From positions 47,787 through 111,786 of the forward strand of contig NZ_KB217480.1 of the NCBI RefSeq assembly GCF_000331305.1: 64,000 bases of DNA. The letters are read 5' to 3'. Positions 60,201 through 64,000 of this stretch are shown here, one piece after another. How positions within the stretch are numbered: the first letter of the stretch is position 1; every line of letters starts with the position of its first letter. Under the pieces are notes generated by a model that worked only from the letters and a program-made list of their open reading frames with translations, was not told the origin of the DNA and ran no database searches. The stretch comes from Calothrix sp. PCC 7103. Its GTDB lineage: Bacteria; Cyanobacteriota; Cyanobacteriia; Cyanobacteriales; Nostocaceae. Position numbers and translations under genes: made by a program.

Positions 60201-60642
60201 GACAGCAATCTAAAATTAAAGTAATATGAGGATCTTTTTCTGCCACCTCCGCGATTAACTTGGCTAATTCCTTATCTGCTAAATTCCAATATCCTTCCTT
60301 CCGGCTATCGTAACAAACAAGCGCTTGGTTTAATTTTTCTCCACCAAATTCCCAAAATTCTTTTGGTGCTAGTTCTTGAGAACCATGACCGCTGTAGTAA
60401 AAAAAGGCAACATCATTACTGTTCGCTTGGCATAGATGCTTGCGAAAGCAATCTATTATACCTTGACGGGTTGCTTCTGAATCCTTAAGAACTTTTAAGT
60501 GTAAATTCCAGCCTTCGGTTTTTACCCGTGTTCTTAAATATTCTTCTATAGCCATTACATCATTAATACAGCCTTGGAGCTTCTTTACAGGTGCTATATA
60601 GTCGTCGATGCCTACTAATAAAGCGTAAATATTGCTAGTCAT
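57235..60642 (-). CDS. Caspase-like peptidase fused to an alpha/beta-hydrolase (lipase-like)
   Basis: 1135 residues. The caspase domain (~1-280) has YALLVGIDDYIAPVKKLQGC, VAFFYYSGHGSQE (His) and ITLILDCCHSGTGTRD (Cys). The middle ~290-830 is beta-rich and unassigned (VREVNESETAEFKVIALNGE). The C-terminal ~850-1135 is an alpha/beta hydrolase. KIVLFIHGIIGDTESLLPAM gives the oxyanion strand, LHIVAHSMGGLISRWLIERE the Ser nucleophile elbow, and VDCNHLDYFID a likely His region. This fold is like PGAP1/triacylglycerol-lipase proteins. A protease that activates an attached lipase to damage membranes would be a natural suicide device; that is inference. ATG 60642. Confidence 0.88.
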   Translation of the reverse strand: MTSNIYALLVGIDDYIAPVKKLQGCINDVMAIEEYLRTRVKTEGWNLHLKVLKDSEATRQGIIDCFRKHLCQANSNDVAFFYYSGHGSQELAPKEFWEFGGEKLNQALVCYDSRKEGYWNLADKELAKLIAEVAEKDPHITLILDCCHSGTGTRDAFQETAVRQYESDKRYRPLESFIFSPEEIENIRSFNRQASGWSLPRGKHILFAACQDLETAKEYKTGGKHRGAFCYFLTKTLSQTQGNLTYRDLFKRTNALVRSVFKQSPQLEATDSRDLDQLFLGGAVSARNPYYTVSYHKQYGWIIDGGAVHGVPRPDGGETMRLALFPITAKAEDLRKLSNKFADAQVTEVLPQLSQITTDPTNLDRQQTFKAVITSLPLPPLGVRLVGEEEGVQLLKQALKNINDGQSSVYVREVNESETAEFKVIALNGEYLITRPADGVPIVNQIPGYTSSSANKIVERLEHIARWTNLSQLQSPANSQISASAVKLEIYQKNQVVEDSQIRLNYYLDDKGKWNRPAFKIKLKNTSEQTLYCALLELTEQFSIGAGFFEAGYIKLKSNEECWVLGGKAIRPSVPDELWRQGVTEYQDILKLIVCSNEFDARLLEQPKLDSPRREYTHRNVGTGTLNRLMNRWQSRDLLSDEPVEEYDDWVATQVVIKTIRPLDTTTVPHSGNGVSLGVGVTLKAHPNLQAKASLTSISSSTRNLDNDYLPPVLRDNPHSQPFVLTNSSEVEANANALELSNVDTATISTVTRENPLKLIVDRPLAPQEKVIPIAYDGEFYLPLGIGYSHNGKTEIRLERLPELESGERSLTGAFKIYFQKVLSEKLGLEFPYPRLAIAKVNASEEVSYETDVEEIKQQVAQANKIVLFIHGIIGDTESLLPAMQKATWTVTEQEKPLAEMCDLILAFDYENINTSIEENARSLKQSLEEIGLGENHGKQLHIVAHSMGGLISRWLIEREGGNKIINHLVMLGTPNAGSPWSTIHDFATALFTFALNSISPFKILPSLLTFIEKIDVSFDQMQPGSDFLKSLAASPDPGIPYTIIAGNNLAPSVFGETNKLQQLMEKLKDKSIDLAFFDQLNDIAVTVSSITSVNNARSPQPQIHEVDCNHLDYFIDTKTLSILSTALMESTVGK

Positions 60643-61630
60643 AACTACATGTCTCTTATGTACTACATTCTTCTAGGCTATAAAGTTATCTTGTCTGTTG
60701 ATCAGTAATATCTTACTTTGCATAAATCCTCTTATTATCTTCAGGTATATTTTTATAATCGTATTATCTTAAATAAGTTCCACTAATATTTCTACATTAT
60801 TTCCTCATCTTGATTATCCCTTGTATATTCCCGTAGGGCGAGCGCAGTAATTGTCTGGCGCCAGCCAACCCTTCAGGAGGACGATTGCGTAATAAGTACC
60901 ATTAAATACACTACACGAAAATTAAGCGAGCTACAACAACTCTCAATAAAATTCTGATACCAATTTAATATAAAGATGCACAGAAAACCCCTCCCCGTTC
61001 AGGGAGAGCAGGGTGGTTTCATACAGCTAGAGAAAAATCAAATCGGTTTAAGACTCTTCGTTCTCTCCTAACCCGCCCACTTGAAGAGTGGGGCTAATTG
61101 AACGAAGCCCACTTGAAGAGTGGGCTTTGAATCAATAGCCCCAGGCTAGGCTGTTAACTTTGGATGTTTTTAGGGCTTTATAGGTTCATGCAAAATATCT
61201 TTCCCCTCTCCCCTGCCCCACCTTGAGGCGCCTTGAACTAGGGGCATTCACCCATGAGAACCTAGCAAAGCGCTTGGGCATTTGGTGATTGAATTGGTGT
61301 TTGGGCTGCTGCTATTGTATAGAGTGTTAGCCTAATAATTGTGGAGATTATGGCTAGATAAATATTTTTAATTTTCAACTGAGTTTTGGAAGAGTCCAGT
61401 GCATAAGTTGAAAATTTTTACCCTAATTAGTAAGTAGAAAGAAAACAGCAAATCAAATTAGAGTCTGCTAAATTCTCTGATTTAAACTTAAAAAAACACG
61501 ACTATGTTTAGTTTTGAAGCTCGAACTCAAGCTTAATCAAGCTTTTCGTTTAACTTTACATTCTGTTACATAGTTCGTTTTATCTCCACTGACTGACTTA
61601 TAAACAAAACTAACTCTATAAATTAAACTC
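60643..61630. other. Gene-free stretch with terminator-like hairpins
   Basis: About 990 bases without a supported gene. CCCACTTGAAGAGTGGG occurs twice (61076-61092 and 61108-61124), the second followed by CTTTGA as in a weak terminator. Other parts (CCCCTCCCCGTTCAGGGAGA, CCCCTCTCCCCTGCCCCACC) are common G/C-rich intergenic repeat motifs. It contains two GGCGCC sites (60860s, 61220s). Confidence 0.45.
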
Positions 61631-61897
61631 ATGAAATCTCTCACTCCTGAAATAATTCGAGCTATAACCCCCATGTTTATGGCAAGTATTGGAGCAATCA
61701 TCGGTGTTGCTGTTTTAGTCTCGCCAAATATCACTGATACTAAATATACTGCTGGACTTGGACTTGCAGGAACTGCAATTGCTGGTGCTGCTGGACTAGC
61801 TCAAGGTAGTAAAAATGAGCAGGACTTTTCAGTCAAGAAGCAGGGAGACAACTTGCAAGTTAAAACTCCAGCCTCTGAGACAACTGCCAGAGATTAG
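61631..61897 (+). CDS. Small hydrophobic membrane protein
   Basis: 88 residues. Two membrane segments: ~12-33 (ITPMFMASIGAIIGVAVLVS) and ~43-60 (GLGLAGTAIAGAAGLAQGSK), Gly/Ala rich. A polar tail (QDFSVKKQGDNLQVKTPASE) follows. The layout resembles small holin-like or plasmid membrane proteins, but no family is named. Clear ATG, no obvious ribosome site. Confidence 0.6.
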   Translation: MKSLTPEIIRAITPMFMASIGAIIGVAVLVSPNITDTKYTAGLGLAGTAIAGAAGLAQGSKNEQDFSVKKQGDNLQVKTPASETTARD

Positions 61898-61956
61898 GGA
61901 ATACATCAAGTACTTGATTTTTGACGAACTATTGACGACGATTTTGATTGAATTTT

Positions 61957-62145
61957 TTAAGCAGACCGTTCAATATCCGCAGGATCAGATGGTTCTGTTG
62001 GTTCACTTAATCCTCTGTCAACCCCCGGAGAGCGATCTGATTCTTCGTCTTCTCCTTGCTCTTCTTGCTCTTCTTGCTTTTCTTGCTTTTCTTGCTCTTC
62101 TTGTTTTGTTTGAGTTTTCTTAGGTTCCTGAATATTCTTACTCAT
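61957..62145 (-). CDS. Short low-complexity Glu/Gln/Lys protein
   Basis: 62 residues beginning MSKNIQEPKKTQTKQEEQEK, then further EEQ repeats and an acidic end with SEPTEPSDPADIERSA. The repeats derive from a CTTCTTG-type DNA repeat at 62050-62100. It is convergent with the membrane protein gene. It may be real or a chance frame in simple sequence. Confidence 0.35.
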   Translation of the reverse strand: MSKNIQEPKKTQTKQEEQEKQEKQEEQEEQGEDEESDRSPGVDRGLSEPTEPSDPADIERSA

Positions 62146-62347
62146 AGTCTATGTAAATAAATGTGACATGTGTTTGTGGTAGTGCAAACTACATATAATT
62201 GATAAATGGTCTTTATCATCCTGACATCCCCCCTAAGAGTGATTTTTAATACAAGTGTAGCGAAACAGAGAACCAATATAAGAAAATAAGCTCAAAAGAA
62301 GCCTCACACGGCAATACTGATCGGTATTGAGCCTCCTATGTTACCAG

Positions 62348-62375
62348 AAACCTGCAAGATGATCTGGAAAGACTT
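62348..62375. repeat. Partial Tn3-type terminal repeat, no element attached
   Basis: AAACCTGCAAGATGATCTGG followed by AAAGACTT matches the inner half of the 48-bp inverted repeats of the transposon at 2422-6882, with two differences. The outer 20 bases are absent. It is a fossil end of a related element, inside the gene-poor stretch 62146-62552. Confidence 0.55.
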
Positions 62376-62552
62376 GATGAGCGCGTTGTAAATAACGACC
62401 TTTGAAACGTAACTACTTTGTTGTGGGTGTCAGCAAACCTCAACAGCTTTTGTTATGGTGACAGCTGCTTTTACCCTGGTATACGCGCGCAGTAGCATAA
62501 ACATTTCAATACGATTTCTAATTTCGGTTACAATATGCTTGTAGTTAGATAA

Positions 62553-62975
62553 GCTAGAGAAAAAGCCAGAGACCTTTTTCATGAAGCTGTAAAAGTAGCT
62601 CTACAGAAAGAGCAATGGGTTATTACAGGCGACCCATTAAAATTGGAAGTGGGCGGCACAAAGCTAGAGATAGACCTCGGCGCCGAACGTCTGCTAGCTG
62701 CCGAACGTCAAGGTGAAAAGATAGCGGTTGAAATAAAATCCTTTCTAAGTGACTCACCCTTAACTGATTATCATGCAGCGCTTGGACAATTCTTAAACTA
62801 TCGGCTTGCTCTAGAAATTAGTCAACCTGACCGTACTCTTTATTTAGCTATTCCCTTAACTGTGTATGATGCTTTTTTCCAACGCGAATTTGCTCAACTA
62901 TCAGTAGAACGGTATCAAATAAAACGTATTGTTTACGACCCAATTAACGAGGTGATTACTCAATGGATAAATTAG
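62553..62975 (+). CDS. xisH: XisH-family protein (start codon unclear)
   Basis: The homologous reading begins at 62553 (AREKARDLFHEAVKVALQKE) and continues QWVITGDPLKLEVGGTKLEI, then DLGAERLLAAERQGEKIAVE-IKSF, DYHAALGQFLNYRLAL and NEVITQWIN. XisH is an accessory factor of fdxN-element excision in heterocystous cyanobacteria, with a PD-(D/E)XK-like core (D...ExK visible). Upstream, ATG 62535 is in frame but followed after five codons by TAA at 62550-62552. The first start inside is TTG 62643, which would remove the first helix. Either a weak non-ATG start is used or the gene is slightly damaged. Overlaps xisI by 13 bp. Confidence 0.75.
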   Translation, partial: AREKARDLFHEAVKVALQKEQWVITGDPLKLEVGGTKLEIDLGAERLLAAERQGEKIAVEIKSFLSDSPLTDYHAALGQFLNYRLALEISQPDRTLYLAIPLTVYDAFFQREFAQLSVERYQIKRIVYDPINEVITQWIN

Positions 62976-63298
62976 AGCGATATCGAGCGGCAATTCAAAA
63001 AGTTTTGACAGAGTATGCTTCTGTTCCTGTTGCGTCGGGCGAAATTGATTCTCAACTTATCTTTGACAAGGAACGCGACCGTTATCAAGTTGTGAGCGTT
63101 GGTTGGGCAGGACATCGCCGCGTACATGGCTGTGTTTTACATGTGGACATCATTGATGAAAAAATTTGGATACAACACAATACTACCGAACTACAAATTG
63201 GTCAAGAATTAGTTGCTATCGGTATTCCTAGAGAAGATATTATACTTGGTTTCCAAGCTCCCTATCTGCGGAAATACACTGACTTCGGTGTTGCATAA
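62963..63298 (+). CDS. xisI: XisI-family protein
   Basis: 111 residues, full family length: MDKLERYRAAIQKVLTEYAS, FDKERDRYQVVSVGWAGHRR, VHGCVLHVDIIDEKIWIQHN, TTELQIGQELVAIGIPREDI. XisI partners XisH; both are needed with the XisF recombinase for fdxN-element excision in Anabaena, but many XisHI pairs in cyanobacteria lie far from any such element and may be defence or toxin-antitoxin-like. ATG 62963 overlaps the xisH end. Confidence 0.92.
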   Translation: MDKLERYRAAIQKVLTEYASVPVASGEIDSQLIFDKERDRYQVVSVGWAGHRRVHGCVLHVDIIDEKIWIQHNTTELQIGQELVAIGIPREDIILGFQAPYLRKYTDFGVA

Positions 63299-63530
63299 AA
63301 AGTTATTTGTTTGTAAATATAGGCGCCGTATATGTTAGAGCAAGTACTCAAATATGCGTGATACCTGAGAACTTGCCTAATGGGACTTAAACAAAAATTA
63401 AGCCCAAATGTAGCCCAAACCCGCTTTATACGCAGCAAACACGTCACGGTTATGAGTCAGCCAATCAAAAAATCGGTAAGACATAGCTGTCCTAAAAGCT
63501 TGAACAGAGCCAATAAAGCTGTATAGTGTA

Positions 63531-64000
63531 TGTCCATCTTGTGGTACGGAGAGTCATAAACTACATCAAAACCATCGTCATATTATTAAAGATTTACCTT
63601 TTGGAGAGAAACCAATTTTTTAGAAATAAATCGGCGCCAATTTAAATGTAGAATTTGTAAAAAACCGTTTAGTGAAGAATTTGAGTTTGCAAGAAAGAAA
63701 AGAACCTATACAAATCGCCTTGCAAACAAAATAATACAAGAAGTTTTAGAAAACGACATACATAGCGTGGCATCAAAAGGTATAGTCACAACAGAAGAGA
63801 TAGAAAGAATGTTAAAAGATGCATCTAGAAAAACTAAATTTAACAAAACCTAAGAATTTAAAAAGGCTGGGAATTGATGAAATAGCTTTAAGAAAAGGAA
63901 AGGGTAACTACTGTGCAGTGTTAATAGATTTTAGATACATCTAAACCAATCGCTATTTTGAACGCACGTACACAAGGAGTAATCGAGGAAGTTCTTATCA
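63531..64000 (+). pseudogene. ISL3-family transposase remnant
   Basis: Pieces in successive frames read CPSCGTESHKLHQNHRHIIK, then EINRRQFKCRICKKPFSEEF, RLANKIIQEVLENDIHSVAS, TTEEIERMLKDASRKT, KRLGIDEIALRKGKGNYCAV, and SKPIAILNARTQGVIEEVLI. These are consecutive segments of ISL3 transposases: zinc-ribbon, HTH, and the first DDE strand with Asp in IDEIA. At least three frame breaks make it inactive. It continues beyond the window edge. The preceding bases 63299-63530 hold no gene. Confidence 0.8.

Overview
The window looks like part of a filamentous, heterocyst-type cyanobacterial replicon, probably a large plasmid or a plasmid-like region of a chromosome. Grounds for this: a ParB start (1-482), a DnaB helicase beside a winged-helix replication-type protein and iteron-like repeats (47.1-52.0 kb), an XisH/XisI pair as in Nostocales, Uma2, GIY-YIG and DUF2887/Rpn accessory genes, and a dense load of large STAND, CHAT, TIR, caspase, WD40 and LRR-Roc-COR signalling proteins. 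The base composition is AT-rich, but the palindrome GGCGCC occurs about 100 times by eye, far above expectation. I found no rRNA, tRNA or CRISPR array. Layout: 0-1.3 kb, parB start, palindromes and a decayed MITE. 1.3-2.4 kb, a tyrosine recombinase. 2.4-6.9 kb, a Tn3-family transposon with 48-bp terminal inverted repeats, carrying a zinc-ribbon HTH regulator, a tyrosine recombinase in the resolvase position and a frameshifted TnpA. 6.9-8.9 kb, a TIR protein and a STAND NTPase cut off by the transposon end. 9.0-10.4 kb, an integrase fossil, a 157-bp TA-flanked MITE and a dense GTACC/GGTAC array. 10.4-12.7 kb, a partly decayed redox cluster (F420-reductase fragment, short glutaredoxin, glutathione S-transferase, FMN split-barrel protein, cupin fossil). 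13-16.8 kb, a double-glycine-leader peptide, a regulator, GNAT genes and a DUF2887 protein. 17-36.2 kb, the centrepiece: a minus-strand cluster that looks like an apoptosome-type system in separate genes, with CHAT protease domains, STAND NTPases and four paralogous WD40 double-propeller proteins, headed by an LRR-Roc-COR protein that shares an effector-associated domain (EAD) with a CHAT protein. Fossils of deleted STAND genes lie between the WD40 genes, so the ancestral unit was probably STAND plus WD40, repeated. 36.7-47 kb, accessory nucleases, a third EAD protein with TPR-like repeats, a nucleotidyltransferase/XRE pair, CHAT fossils and an adenine-methyltransferase-like gene holding three in-frame copies of a 41-bp palindrome. 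47-52 kb, replication module and repeats, including a 61-bp-period array of the same palindrome. 52.2-60.6 kb, a small secreted Cys-rich protein, a caspase-STAND-WD40 giant and a caspase-alpha/beta-hydrolase fusion. 61.6-64 kb, small proteins, xisH/xisI and a decayed ISL3 transposase. How the parts may work together (inference): repeat domains (WD40, LRR, TPR-like) would sense a trigger, STAND or Roc GTPase domains would switch and oligomerise, and CHAT, caspase or TIR domains would execute a suicide or signalling response, with EADs linking partners encoded by separate genes. This fits the family of NTP-dependent conflict systems known from multicellular bacteria. The split-gene architecture, the shared EADs and the fossil STAND genes are what deserve most attention.
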